Assembly: GCF_900113695.1 (NCBI RefSeq)
Contig: NZ_FOQH01000010.1
Coordinates: 62,001 to 126,000, forward strand
From: Albimonas pacifica
GTDB taxonomy: Bacteria > Pseudomonadota > Alphaproteobacteria > Rhodobacterales > Rhodobacteraceae
DNA: 64,000 nucleotides
Reading direction: 5' to 3'
Shown: positions 36,537-44,610 of the stretch, piece after piece
How the letters are laid out: every line of letters begins with the position of its first letter
How positions within the stretch are numbered: the first letter of the stretch is position 1
Translations under genes and position numbers: made by a program
Notes under the pieces: generated by a model
Told to the model about the DNA's origin: nothing
The model's input: the letters and a program-made list of their open reading frames with translations, nothing else
The model's database searches: none

Positions 36537-37214
36537 TCAGGACAGGTAGTTCAGCACCCGCGACAGGCGACCCGTGAAACGCATTTCGCCGGTCATCACC
36601 ACGAGGCAGATGCAGGTCTCGTCCCCGACGATGCGGGGGCGGTGGTCGTCGTGATCGGTGGCGATCGCCACGTCGCCGCGGCCCAGCCGGCGGCCGCGGT
36701 CCTCCATCAGCCCGCACAGCACCAGGGTGGTCTCGACCCCGGTGTGGGTGTGGGCGAAGATCGGGGCGCCCGGGCGGGCCCGCAGCAGCGAGACCTCCTC
36801 GTGCTCGTCCCCGAAGCCCTCGATGACATGTTCCGACAGGCCCGGCAGCAGGCGCTTCCAGGCGACGCCCTCAGGCGTGGCGCCCGGGCCCTCGCCCAGG
36901 GCGGCGCGCAGGGGCGCGGGGAAGGGGTTGCCGGGCTCGGGGGCGGAGAGGCCCGCCCTCGGCCCCTCGGCCCGCGGCCCCTCCCGGTCGAGCCGGGCCA
37001 GCATCGCGTCGAGCGAGGGCGGGGGACCTGCGACGGGCACGGGCCCGGCGTCGGCGGCGAGCAGGGCGCCGCCCAGCCGCTCCAGCTCGGCCACCCGGCG
37101 GCGGCCCTCCGGGTTGAAGGTGAGCTGCGAGGCGACCAGCAGGGACAATCCCGCCGGAAGGGATCCGGCGGCGTATTCCGCCAGCAGCGCGTCGTCGGGC
37201 AGGCTTCGCATCAT
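36537..37214 (-). CDS. ChrR-like cupin anti-sigma factor lacking the zinc anti-sigma ligands
   Basis: This 225-residue protein aligns along its length with ChrR, the anti-sigma factor of RpoE in Rhodobacter. The N-terminal part keeps the pattern DDALLAEYAAGSLPAGLSLLVAS. However, the zinc ligands expected there (from memory H6, H31, C35 and C38 of ChrR) are replaced: residue 30 is Q, 34 is N and 37 is G in SQLTFNPEG, and no histidine is present near residue 6. The C-terminal cupin keeps its metal set: H155, H157 and E161 in AHTHTGVE and a histidine at 188 or 191. No sigma factor gene is adjacent. It may sense a signal through the cupin without binding sigma, or bind in a zinc-free way. Confidence 0.8.
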   Translation of the reverse strand: MMRSLPDDALLAEYAAGSLPAGLSLLVASQLTFNPEGRRRVAELERLGGALLAADAGPVPVAGPPPSLDAMLARLDREGPRAEGPRAGLSAPEPGNPFPAPLRAALGEGPGATPEGVAWKRLLPGLSEHVIEGFGDEHEEVSLLRARPGAPIFAHTHTGVETTLVLCGLMEDRGRRLGRGDVAIATDHDDHRPRIVGDETCICLVVMTGEMRFTGRLSRVLNYLS

Positions 37215-37551
37215 CGCATCGTCCGTCCGCGAGGCGCGCCCACCGGACGCCGCCTCGTCGTCTCATCCTCGTGTCCGCGCCGCCGCCCCGGGGATCGGGG
37301 CGCCCGCGGCGCCGCAGCGTCCAAGCCGTCGCGAAGTCGTTCCTGCCACGCCCGGCGCCCCCTTTGAAGGCCCCGGCCTGCGACAGGAGCCCGCTCCGAC
37401 GCCGGCGCGGCCTGCATTCCTGTTCGCTGTGTGTTACGTGCCCCGGCGCGGTCCGGTTCACCGCGATGCATCATTTTCCGCATCTCCCGCCTGGCGGGAG
37501 GCGCGAACGCAGGGCGGGGAGCGTTCCCCGGGGCAGGGACGGAGGACGGCG
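37215..37551. other. 337-bp divergent promoter region
   Basis: This region lies between the ChrR-like gene (minus) and the GGCT-Nudix gene (plus). The only structure I can support is an inverted repeat CTCCCGCC-T-GGCGGGAG at 37484-37500, just downstream of the least G+C-rich segment (about 37465-37483). A Rhodobacter-type RpoE promoter could not be recognised. Confidence 0.45.
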
Positions 37552-38697
37552 ATGGCCGGCAGGGCGGTGTTCTTCTACGGGTCGCTGCGCGATCCGGAGC
37601 TCCTGTCGGTGGTGCTCGGCCGCCCGCAGGCGCGGATCTCGCTGGCCTCCGCCCGCCTTCCCGACCACGCCCTGCGCCAGGTGGCGGGGGAGAACTTCCC
37701 CTGCGTGGTCCCCGCCCCCGGCGCCTCCGCCCCCGGCGAGGTCGCCCGCGACCTGACCGAGGCCGAGGTCGCGCGCGTCCTGTTCTTCGAGGACGACGCG
37801 GAATACGAGCTGCGCCCCCTCACGGTCCTCGCCGGGCCCGAGACGGACCCGGCGCCGGTCGAGGCGCTGGTCTGCTTTCCCAAGGGCCCCACCACCCCCG
37901 CCGGCCCCTGGCGGTTCGAGGACTGGCCCGCGGCCGACCGCGACCTGCTGATCGAATGCGCGCACGAGATCATGGCCCTCTACGAGGACGGGGCGGACTG
38001 GTCGGACCTGACCCTCTGGCCCGGCCTCAAGGCCCGCGCCGCCGCCCGCGCCCGCGCCGGGCGCGCCCCCTCCGCCCCCTTCCCCGGCGTGGACTTCGGG
38101 CGCGACGCGGTGCGCACCGAGAAGCTCGCTCGCCCCTACGCCTCCTTCTTCGGGGTGGAGGAGCACCACGTCTCCTTCCCCACCTCCGACGGCGGGCGCT
38201 CGCCGGTGGTGCGCCGGGCGGTCTGGGCCTCGGGCGACGCCGCCACCGTGCTGCCCTACGACCCGCGCGCCGACCGGGTGCTGCTGGCCACCCAGTGGCG
38301 CGCCGGCCCCCACGCCCGCGGCGACGCCCGCCCCTGGCCGTGGGAGGTGATCGCCGGCCGCCTCGACGCCACCGAAGCCCCCGAGGAAGCCGCCCGCCGC
38401 GAAGCGCAGGAGGAGGCCGGCATCGAGATCGGCCGCATCGAGCAGGCCGGCGCCTACTACACCTCCCCCGGCACGCTGGCGGAGTTCGTCACCTCCTTCG
38501 TGGGCGAGGCGGACCTGACCTCCGCCGGCGGCGCCGGCGGGCTGGAGGAGGAGGCCGAGGACGTGATCTCGGCCGTGCTCGACTTCGACGCCGCCATGGC
38601 CGCGGTCGACCGGGGCGCGGTCAACTCGTCGCCCGCCCTCGTCTCCCTGATGTGGCTCGCCCGCCACCGGGACCGGCTGCGGGCGCAGTGGGGCTGA
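37552..38697 (+). CDS. GGCT-like (AIG2) plus Nudix hydrolase fusion
   Basis: This 381-residue two-domain protein starts with a gamma-glutamylcyclotransferase-like fold (FYGSLRDPELL, with YGS at 9-11, to about residue 115). The second half is a Nudix hydrolase with a complete Nudix box running from G269 to I291 (G-x5-E-x7-REAQEEAGI). The Nudix half resembles ADP-ribose/NDP-sugar pyrophosphatases (PWPWEVIAGRLDA, then AGAYYTSPGTLAEFVTSFVGE). This fusion is common in Rhodobacterales. Activity of the first domain is uncertain because the E in the GGCT active site is not clearly identifiable. GGACGGAGG precedes the ATG at 37552. Confidence 0.9.
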   Translation: MAGRAVFFYGSLRDPELLSVVLGRPQARISLASARLPDHALRQVAGENFPCVVPAPGASAPGEVARDLTEAEVARVLFFEDDAEYELRPLTVLAGPETDPAPVEALVCFPKGPTTPAGPWRFEDWPAADRDLLIECAHEIMALYEDGADWSDLTLWPGLKARAAARARAGRAPSAPFPGVDFGRDAVRTEKLARPYASFFGVEEHHVSFPTSDGGRSPVVRRAVWASGDAATVLPYDPRADRVLLATQWRAGPHARGDARPWPWEVIAGRLDATEAPEEAARREAQEEAGIEIGRIEQAGAYYTSPGTLAEFVTSFVGEADLTSAGGAGGLEEEAEDVISAVLDFDAAMAAVDRGAVNSSPALVSLMWLARHRDRLRAQWG

Positions 38698-38742
38698 GGC
38701 CGCGGGCGCGGGCGCGAATCCGCCGGCCCGAAACCACAGTCC

Positions 38743-38760
38743 GGCGTGTGAAATAAAATG
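38743..38760 (+). promoter_or_regulatory. cysK upstream A+T-rich motif shared with the cys operon
   Basis: GGCGTGTGAAATAAAATG spans this site. TAAAAT at 38754-38759 is a good -10 box with no clear -35. The TGTGAAATAAA core (38747-38757) is identical to that in the cys operon control region (13264-13274), in a window where such A+T-rich words are rare. Confidence 0.55.
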
Positions 38761-38878
38761 TTCCCCGCGGCCGCTCGTCAAATGCCGCGGCTCGTCCTTG
38801 CACGGGACCGATCCCGCGTCTAAGTCCGAAGCGACGGGCCGCCCTGCCCCGGCGGCGCCGCGGATGAAGGAGCGCGAG

Positions 38879-39922
38879 ATGACCATTCGCAAGGACCTGG
38901 CGGACGCCGTCGGGAACACCCCGCTGATCCGGCTCAACCGCGCCTCCGAGGCCACCGGCTGCGAGATCCTGGGCAAGGCCGAGTTCCTCAACCCCGGCCA
39001 GTCCGTGAAAGACCGCGCCGCGCTCTACATCATCAAGGACGCGGTGAAGAAGGGCCTGCTGGAGCCCGGCGGCACCATCGTCGAGGGCACCGCCGGCAAC
39101 ACCGGCATCGGCCTCGCGCTGGTCGGCGCCTCGATGGGCTTCCGCTCGGTGATCGTGATCCCCGAGACCCAGTCGCAGGAGAAGAAGGACATGATCCGCC
39201 TCGCCGGCGCCGAGCTGGTCGAGGTCCCCGCGGCCCCCTACCGCAACCCCAACAACTACGTGCGCTACTCCGGCCGCCTCGCCGAGGCGCTGGCGAAGAC
39301 CGAGCCGCACGGCGCGATCTGGGCCAACCAGTTCGACAACGTCGCCAACCGCCAGGCCCATATCGAGACCACCGGCCCCGAGATCTTCGAGCAGACCGAC
39401 GGCCGCGTCGACGGCTTCATCTGCGCCGTGGGCTCCGGCGGCACGCTGGCGGGCACGGCCCAGGCCCTGCGCGAGCGCAAGCGCGGCGTGAAGATCGGCC
39501 TCGCCGATCCCGACGGCGCGGCGCTCTACCACTACTACAAGCACGGCGAGCTGAAGTCCGAAGGCTCCTCGATCACCGAGGGCATCGGCCAGGGCCGGAT
39601 CACGGCGAACCTCGAGGGCCTGTCGGTGGACATGCCCTACAACATCCCCGACGCCGAGGCGCTGCCGGTGATCTTCGACCTGCTGGAGCATGAGGGCCTG
39701 TGCCTGGGCGGCTCCTCGGGCGTCAACGTCGCCGGCGCGATCCGCATGGCGAAGGAGATGGGGCCGGGCCACACCATCGTGACGATCCTGTGCGACTACG
39801 GCACCCGCTACCAGACCAAGCTCTTCAACCCCGCCTTCCTGCGCGAGAAGGGCCTGCCGACCCCCGCCTTCCTGGAACGCGCCCCCTCGGCCCTGCCCGA
39901 AGTCTTCGCCGAAGACGCCTGA
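38879..39922 (+). CDS. cysK: Cysteine synthase A
   Basis: This 347-residue PLP enzyme makes cysteine from O-acetylserine and sulfide, the step that uses the product of the sulfite reductase operon. K44 in NPGQSVKDRAA binds PLP, EGTAGNTGIGLAL binds the substrate carboxylate, GSGGTLAGTAQ holds the PLP phosphate and GGSSGVNV is the second conserved loop. AAGGAG lies six bases before the ATG at 38879. The MscS-type channel gene starts only three bases after the stop. The upstream motif shared with the cys operon suggests joint control by sulfur supply. Confidence 0.96.
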   Translation: MTIRKDLADAVGNTPLIRLNRASEATGCEILGKAEFLNPGQSVKDRAALYIIKDAVKKGLLEPGGTIVEGTAGNTGIGLALVGASMGFRSVIVIPETQSQEKKDMIRLAGAELVEVPAAPYRNPNNYVRYSGRLAEALAKTEPHGAIWANQFDNVANRQAHIETTGPEIFEQTDGRVDGFICAVGSGGTLAGTAQALRERKRGVKIGLADPDGAALYHYYKHGELKSEGSSITEGIGQGRITANLEGLSVDMPYNIPDAEALPVIFDLLEHEGLCLGGSSGVNVAGAIRMAKEMGPGHTIVTILCDYGTRYQTKLFNPAFLREKGLPTPAFLERAPSALPEVFAEDA

Positions 39923-39925
39923 GCG

Positions 39926-42820
39926 ATGCCGCGGGCCGGCCAGCCGCCCCGCTCCCTCCGCCCCCCCCGGGACGCGGAGCCGGCGACGGCGTGGCCGCCG
40001 CGCGCCCGCGCGCCCCGGCGCCTCGCCCGCGCGCCCTGGCGCCTCGCCGCCGCCCTGCTGCTGGCCCTCGCGGTCGTGCTGTCGGGCCTCGGCGCGGGGC
40101 CGGGCGGCGGGCGGGCGCTCGCCCAGGGATCGCAGGCCGCCGGCGCGGCGGGGGAGGCGGCCGAGGCCGCCGGCGACGCCGCTCAGGCGCTGGTCCCCGA
40201 AAGCCCCTCCGGCCCGCATTTCACCCCGCCGCGCCCGCCCCAGGCCGCGACCCCCCAGGCGGTCGAGGCCGACCAGGGCTCGATCGACGCCCGGCTCGAG
40301 GCCTGGGCCGACACCGCCCACGACGCCGAATCCGCGCTCGCCGACGGCAGCGTCTCCACCGCCGAGTTCGAGGCGATGCGCGCCCGCCTGGTGCGCCAGC
40401 GCGACGAGGCCGCGAGCACCGCCGAGCGTCTGCGCGCCGCCCACCAGCCCCTCGCCGCCCAGCTCGAGGCGCTGGGCGAGGGCGCGACCGAGGGCGGGGC
40501 CTCCCCCCGCGCCGAGGCCGGCCTGAGCGAGCTGCGCCACGAGCTCCAGGACCGCATCGACGCGCTGGAATCCCGCGCCAAGCGCGCCGACCTCGCCTAT
40601 TCGCGCGCGGATTCGCTGGTGCGCGAGATCGACGAGCTGATCCGCCGCCGCCAGGTCGAGGAATTCCTGACGCTCGGCCCCAGCCCGCTCGCGCCCACGA
40701 CCTGGGGGCCGGCGCTCTCGGACACGCTGGGCCTGCTGGCCAGCCTCGGGCAGGAGACGCTGGAGGTCGCCCAGGCCCGGGTCGACCGCGGCTCGTCCCG
40801 GCTGCTGCCCACGGCGCTGATCCTGCTGGCGGTCTCGGCGGCGCTGCTGCTGGGGGCGTCGCGCGCCTTCACGGTGATCCGCCGCCGGCTGGGCTTCGGC
40901 GCCACGCGCGGGCGCCGGGCGCTCGCCGCGGCGCTGGCGCTCTGCGCGCGGCTGGTGGCGCCGACGCTGGCCATCGTGCTGCTGCGCGGGGCGCTGGCCC
41001 AGGCCGAGCTGCTGGGCCCGCGGGCCGAGGTGCTGGCCGACCACCTCGCCTCGGGCCTCGTGGCCGTCGCCATCGGCTTCGCCATCGCCGGGGCCTGGTT
41101 CTCGCCCCGGACGCCCGAGCTGCGGCTCTCCTCCCTCGACGACGCGGCGGCGCTGCGGGGCTTCGCCCGCTCGACCCTGCTGGCGCTGACCTTCGGGCTG
41201 CATGTCTCGCTGGTCGAGGCGGGCGCCTCGCTCGACCTCTCGCCGGCGGCGCTGGCGGTGGGCAACCTGGCGGTGATGGCGCTGGGCGCGGCGGCGATGT
41301 GGCGGCTCGCCGACGTGCTCTCCCCGGGGCCCGAGGCGCCCGCCGCCGCCCCCGCCCCCGCCTCCGAGGACGAGGAGCCCGGCGACCCCCGCCCCGACGA
41401 GGACCCGCTGGCCGAGAGCCTGCAGTCCGCCGCCACCGTCGGCCGGCGGCTGGAGCGGCTGGGCGCCTTCTCCCTGCGGGCGGTCGCGGTGGTCTCGGTG
41501 GCGCTGGCGGCGGCGGGCTACTACGCCGCCTCGCAGCGGCTGTTCTTCCCCGCCGCCGCCACCGCCGCCATCGTCGGCGCCGGGCTGATCCTGTTCTCGC
41601 TGATCCGCGAATGGGTGGAGGCCGCGCTCGAGAACCGCACCGCGGATTCGGGCGGGCTGCGCCTGCTGACGGTGTTCTTCGGCTTCGTGATCGTCATCGC
41701 CAGCCTGCCGGTGCTGGCGCTGGTCTGGGGCGCGCGCACCGCCGACATCGGCGAGGCCTGGCGGATGGCCTCGGCCGGGGTCGAGGTGGGCGGCACGATC
41801 CTGACGCCGATGGTCTTCGTGACCTTCGGCCTGGTCTTCGCCTTCGGCTACGCCCTGACCCGGCTGCTGCAGGGGGTGATGGCGAGCTCGGTCCTGCCCA
41901 ACACCCGGCTCGACGCGGGCGCGCGCTCGGCGATCACCACCGGGCTCGGCTGGACCGGGATCACCGCGGCGGCGCTGGTGGGCATCGCCGCGGCGGGGCT
42001 GGACCTGTCGAACATCGCCATCGTCTTCGGCGCGCTCTCGGTGGGCATCGGCTTCGGCCTGCAGGCCATCGCCTCGAACTTCATCTCCGGCATCATCCTG
42101 ATGATCGAGCGGCCGGTGAAGGTCGGCGACTGGATCCTGGTCGGCGGCACCCACGGGGTGGTCAAGCGGGTGGCGGTGCGCGCCACCGAGATCGAGACCT
42201 TCGACAAGACCGCGCTGATCGTGCCGAACTCCGAGCTGATCTCGGGGCGGGTGGTGAACTACACCCACAACAACGCGGTCGGGCGGCTGATCCTGAAGGC
42301 GCCGGTGGCCTACGGCACCGACCTCAAGGGCGTGCAGAAACTGCTGCTCGACATCGCGCGCAAGGATCGCCGGGTGCTGCGCTATCCCGCGCCGATGGTG
42401 CTGATGACCGGCTTCGGACAGGCGGCGATCGAGCTGGAGCTGCGGGTGATCCTGCGCGACGTCAACCAGATCTTCGACGTGCAGACCGACCTGTTCTTCG
42501 AGATCGACCGCCGCTACCGCGAGGCGGGGATCGAGATCCCCTATTCCCAGAACATCGTCACCCTGCGCGACCCCGAGCGCCTCGCCGCCGCCTTCCGCGG
42601 CGCGCCCCCGCCCACGGACCAGGGGCTCGCGGTCCCCGACCCCTCGCAGGCGGCCGAGACGCCGCCCCCCGCGCCCGCCCCCTCCCGCCGCCGCGCCGCG
42701 CCGCCGCCGGCGCCGAAGGGTCCGGCGGGGCCGGGGATCGGTGCGGGCATCGCTCCGGACATCGCTCCGGGCGCGGGCGGCGATGCGGACGGGGGTGGCG
42801 GCGGCGACGGGGGACGCTAG
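39926..42820 (+). CDS. MscS-family mechanosensitive channel with DUF3772 periplasmic domain
   Basis: This 964-residue large MscS homologue starts with an arginine-rich signal and a hydrophobic helix (about 46-58). A periplasmic coiled-coil/DUF3772-like region follows (residues about 110-270, LEAWADTAHDAESALADG onward), then some ten membrane helices. The MscS core near the end has SNIAIVFGALSVGIGFGLQA in TM3, NFISGIILMIERPVKVGDWI and VPNSELISGRVVNYTH. The C-terminal 70 residues are a Pro/Ala/Gly-rich tail. It relieves membrane tension on osmotic downshock. Its start is three bases after cysK, so the two are probably co-transcribed, which is an unexpected pairing. Confidence 0.9.
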   Translation: MPRAGQPPRSLRPPRDAEPATAWPPRARAPRRLARAPWRLAAALLLALAVVLSGLGAGPGGGRALAQGSQAAGAAGEAAEAAGDAAQALVPESPSGPHFTPPRPPQAATPQAVEADQGSIDARLEAWADTAHDAESALADGSVSTAEFEAMRARLVRQRDEAASTAERLRAAHQPLAAQLEALGEGATEGGASPRAEAGLSELRHELQDRIDALESRAKRADLAYSRADSLVREIDELIRRRQVEEFLTLGPSPLAPTTWGPALSDTLGLLASLGQETLEVAQARVDRGSSRLLPTALILLAVSAALLLGASRAFTVIRRRLGFGATRGRRALAAALALCARLVAPTLAIVLLRGALAQAELLGPRAEVLADHLASGLVAVAIGFAIAGAWFSPRTPELRLSSLDDAAALRGFARSTLLALTFGLHVSLVEAGASLDLSPAALAVGNLAVMALGAAAMWRLADVLSPGPEAPAAAPAPASEDEEPGDPRPDEDPLAESLQSAATVGRRLERLGAFSLRAVAVVSVALAAAGYYAASQRLFFPAAATAAIVGAGLILFSLIREWVEAALENRTADSGGLRLLTVFFGFVIVIASLPVLALVWGARTADIGEAWRMASAGVEVGGTILTPMVFVTFGLVFAFGYALTRLLQGVMASSVLPNTRLDAGARSAITTGLGWTGITAAALVGIAAAGLDLSNIAIVFGALSVGIGFGLQAIASNFISGIILMIERPVKVGDWILVGGTHGVVKRVAVRATEIETFDKTALIVPNSELISGRVVNYTHNNAVGRLILKAPVAYGTDLKGVQKLLLDIARKDRRVLRYPAPMVLMTGFGQAAIELELRVILRDVNQIFDVQTDLFFEIDRRYREAGIEIPYSQNIVTLRDPERLAAAFRGAPPPTDQGLAVPDPSQAAETPPPAPAPSRRRAAPPPAPKGPAGPGIGAGIAPDIAPGAGGDADGGGGGDGGR

Positions 42821-42869
42821 TCTGCGCCGCCCGGCCGCGCGCCCGCGCGCCGAACTCGAGGAGGTTCCG

Positions 42870-43607
42870 ATGGACGCCGAGACGCCCGACCGCGCCCAGC
42901 TGCCGCTGTGGCAGGCCTATCCCTACATGTTCGAGGGTCCCGCCCGGGTCGTGGCGGTGGACGAGGCGGGGGGCGTGATCCTCGACCGCTCGCTGTTCTA
43001 CCCCGCCGGCGGCGGCCAGCCCGGGGACACCGGCGTGCTCGAGCTCGACGGCCGCGCGATCCGCGTGGCCGACGCCCGCAAGGCCGAGGGCGGCGTGCGC
43101 CTGGTGCTGGCCGAGGGCGAGACCCCGCCCGCGCCCGGCGCCCAGGTGCTTCAGCGCCTCGACGAGGACCGGCGGCGGGCGCACATGCGCATGCACACCG
43201 CCCTGCACCTGCTGTCGGTGGTGATCCCGCTGCCGGTGACGGGCGGGCAGATCGGGGCGGACAAGGGCCGGCTCGACTTCGACATGCCCGAGGCGCCGGC
43301 GGACAAGGACGCGCTCGAGGCGCAGCTCAACGCCCTGGTGGCCGCGAACCACCCGGTCGGCGACGAGTGGATCGCCGACGCCGAGCTCGAGGCGAACCCG
43401 GGCCTGGTCAAGACCATGGCGGTGAAGCCCCCGACGGGCACGGGCCAGGTCCGCCTGGTGCGCATCGGCGAGGCGGAGGCGACGATCGACCTGCAGCCCT
43501 GCGGCGGCACCCACGTGCGCTTCACCGGCGAGATCGGCCCCCTGCGCATCGGCAAGATCGAGAAGAAGGGCAAGATGAACCGCCGGGTCACCCTGACCTT
43601 CGCCTGA
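42870..43607 (+). CDS. alaX: Alanyl-tRNA editing protein (AlaX)
   Basis: This 245-residue free-standing editing domain of alanyl-tRNA synthetase hydrolyses Ser-tRNA(Ala) or Gly-tRNA(Ala). The zinc ligands are H109 and H113 (HTALH), C211 and H215 (CGGTH). FYPAGGGQPGDTG at 43-55 is the conserved N-terminal barrel, which places it with the AlaX-M type. GAGGAGG at good spacing selects the ATG at 42870 over earlier in-frame starts. It lies 49 bp after the channel gene on the same strand. Confidence 0.95.
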   Translation: MDAETPDRAQLPLWQAYPYMFEGPARVVAVDEAGGVILDRSLFYPAGGGQPGDTGVLELDGRAIRVADARKAEGGVRLVLAEGETPPAPGAQVLQRLDEDRRRAHMRMHTALHLLSVVIPLPVTGGQIGADKGRLDFDMPEAPADKDALEAQLNALVAANHPVGDEWIADAELEANPGLVKTMAVKPPTGTGQVRLVRIGEAEATIDLQPCGGTHVRFTGEIGPLRIGKIEKKGKMNRRVTLTFA

Positions 43608-43622
43608 CCCCGGCCGCCCGGC

Positions 43623-43662
43623 CGGACCTGTCGGGCGCTGCGCGCCCGAGGCGGCCCGCCCG
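43623..43662. repeat. 40-bp repeat, copy 1
   Basis: The stretch runs from CGGACCTGTC to GGCCCGCCCG and contains the small hairpin GGGCGC-TGC-GCGCCC. It is identical base for base to 61227-61266, 17.6 kb away, and the next bases also agree after one mismatch. Both copies lie just downstream of a tRNA-related gene (alaX and cca). Confidence 0.75.
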
Positions 43663-43818
43663 TGCGCCCCCTCGCGGCGCCCGGGCGGTCGGCGGCGCGC
43701 CGATCCCCGGCCGTGGGGCGCCCTCGCCGGACGGCGCGTCGCCCGGGGGGGGGGCGCGGGCGGCGCTTCCGGCCGACGGGCGATTGACGCGGGACGGCGG
43801 CGCGGCGATGCAGGGGGC

Positions 43819-44610
43819 ATGAGCTTCGAGATCCTCCTGCGCCTCGGCCTGTTCCTGGGGATCCTCGCCACCATGGCGGGGTGGGAGGCGCTCGCCGCCG
43901 CGCGGCCCGCCGCCCTGCCCAGGGCGCGGCGCTGGCTGACCAACGGGGCGGTGGCGGTCCTGGACGTGCTGGCGATCCGCCTGCTGTTCCCCGCCGCCGC
44001 CGTGGGGGCCGCGCTCGACGCCCAGGCGCAGGGCTGGGGGCTGTTCAACCTGCTGCCCGCGCCGGGGTGGCTGGCGGGGATCCTCTGCCTCGTCGTCCTC
44101 GATCTCGCCATCTGGGCCCAGCACGTCGCCTTCCACCGCGTCCCCCTGCTGTGGCGCCTGCACAAGGTCCACCACGCCGACCGGGACGTCGACGTCTCGA
44201 CCGCGCTGCGCTTCCACCCGCTGGAGGCCACGCTCTCGATGCTGCTGAAGGTGGCGGCGGTCTACGCGCTGGGGGCGCCCGCCTGGGCCGTGCTCGCCTT
44301 CGAGGCGCTGCTCAACGGCTGCGCCTTGTTCAACCACGCCAACGTCGCCCTGCCGCCGGCGTGGGAGCGTCGGGTCCGCGCCGTGCTGGTCACGCCGGAG
44401 ATGCACCGCATCCACCACTCGGTGATCCGCGAGGAGCACGACACCAACTTCGGCTTTTCGGTGAGCTGGTGGGACCGGCTCTCGGGCCTCTACTCGGAGC
44501 GGCCGAGGGGCGGCGAGGCGGGCCTGCGCCTGGGTCTGGCCGAGCACCAGGACGCGGCCCCCGCGCGGCTCGGCTGGACGCTCCTGCTGCCCTTCCGGCG
44601 CGCCCCGTGA
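43819..44610 (+). CDS. Sterol desaturase/fatty acid hydroxylase family protein
   Basis: This 263-residue membrane protein of the di-iron fatty acid hydroxylase superfamily has its histidine clusters as HVAFH (102-106), HKVHH (115-119) and HRIHH (196-200), preceded by three to four membrane helices. FHPLEATLS and NHANVALP are further family landmarks. It probably hydroxylates or desaturates a lipid, perhaps a carotenoid, hopanoid or ornithine lipid; the substrate is not deducible. The ATG at 43819 has only a weak ribosome site. Its TGA overlaps the GTG of the next gene by three bases (GTGA). Confidence 0.9.
   Translation: MSFEILLRLGLFLGILATMAGWEALAAARPAALPRARRWLTNGAVAVLDVLAIRLLFPAAAVGAALDAQAQGWGLFNLLPAPGWLAGILCLVVLDLAIWAQHVAFHRVPLLWRLHKVHHADRDVDVSTALRFHPLEATLSMLLKVAAVYALGAPAWAVLAFEALLNGCALFNHANVALPPAWERRVRAVLVTPEMHRIHHSVIREEHDTNFGFSVSWWDRLSGLYSERPRGGEAGLRLGLAEHQDAAPARLGWTLLLPFRRAP

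Noticed and set aside
38621-42268. A 1215-codon minus-strand frame opposite cysK and the MscS gene
   Set aside because: Product is a Gly/Arg/His/Gln-rich shadow; the plus strand has two clear genes.
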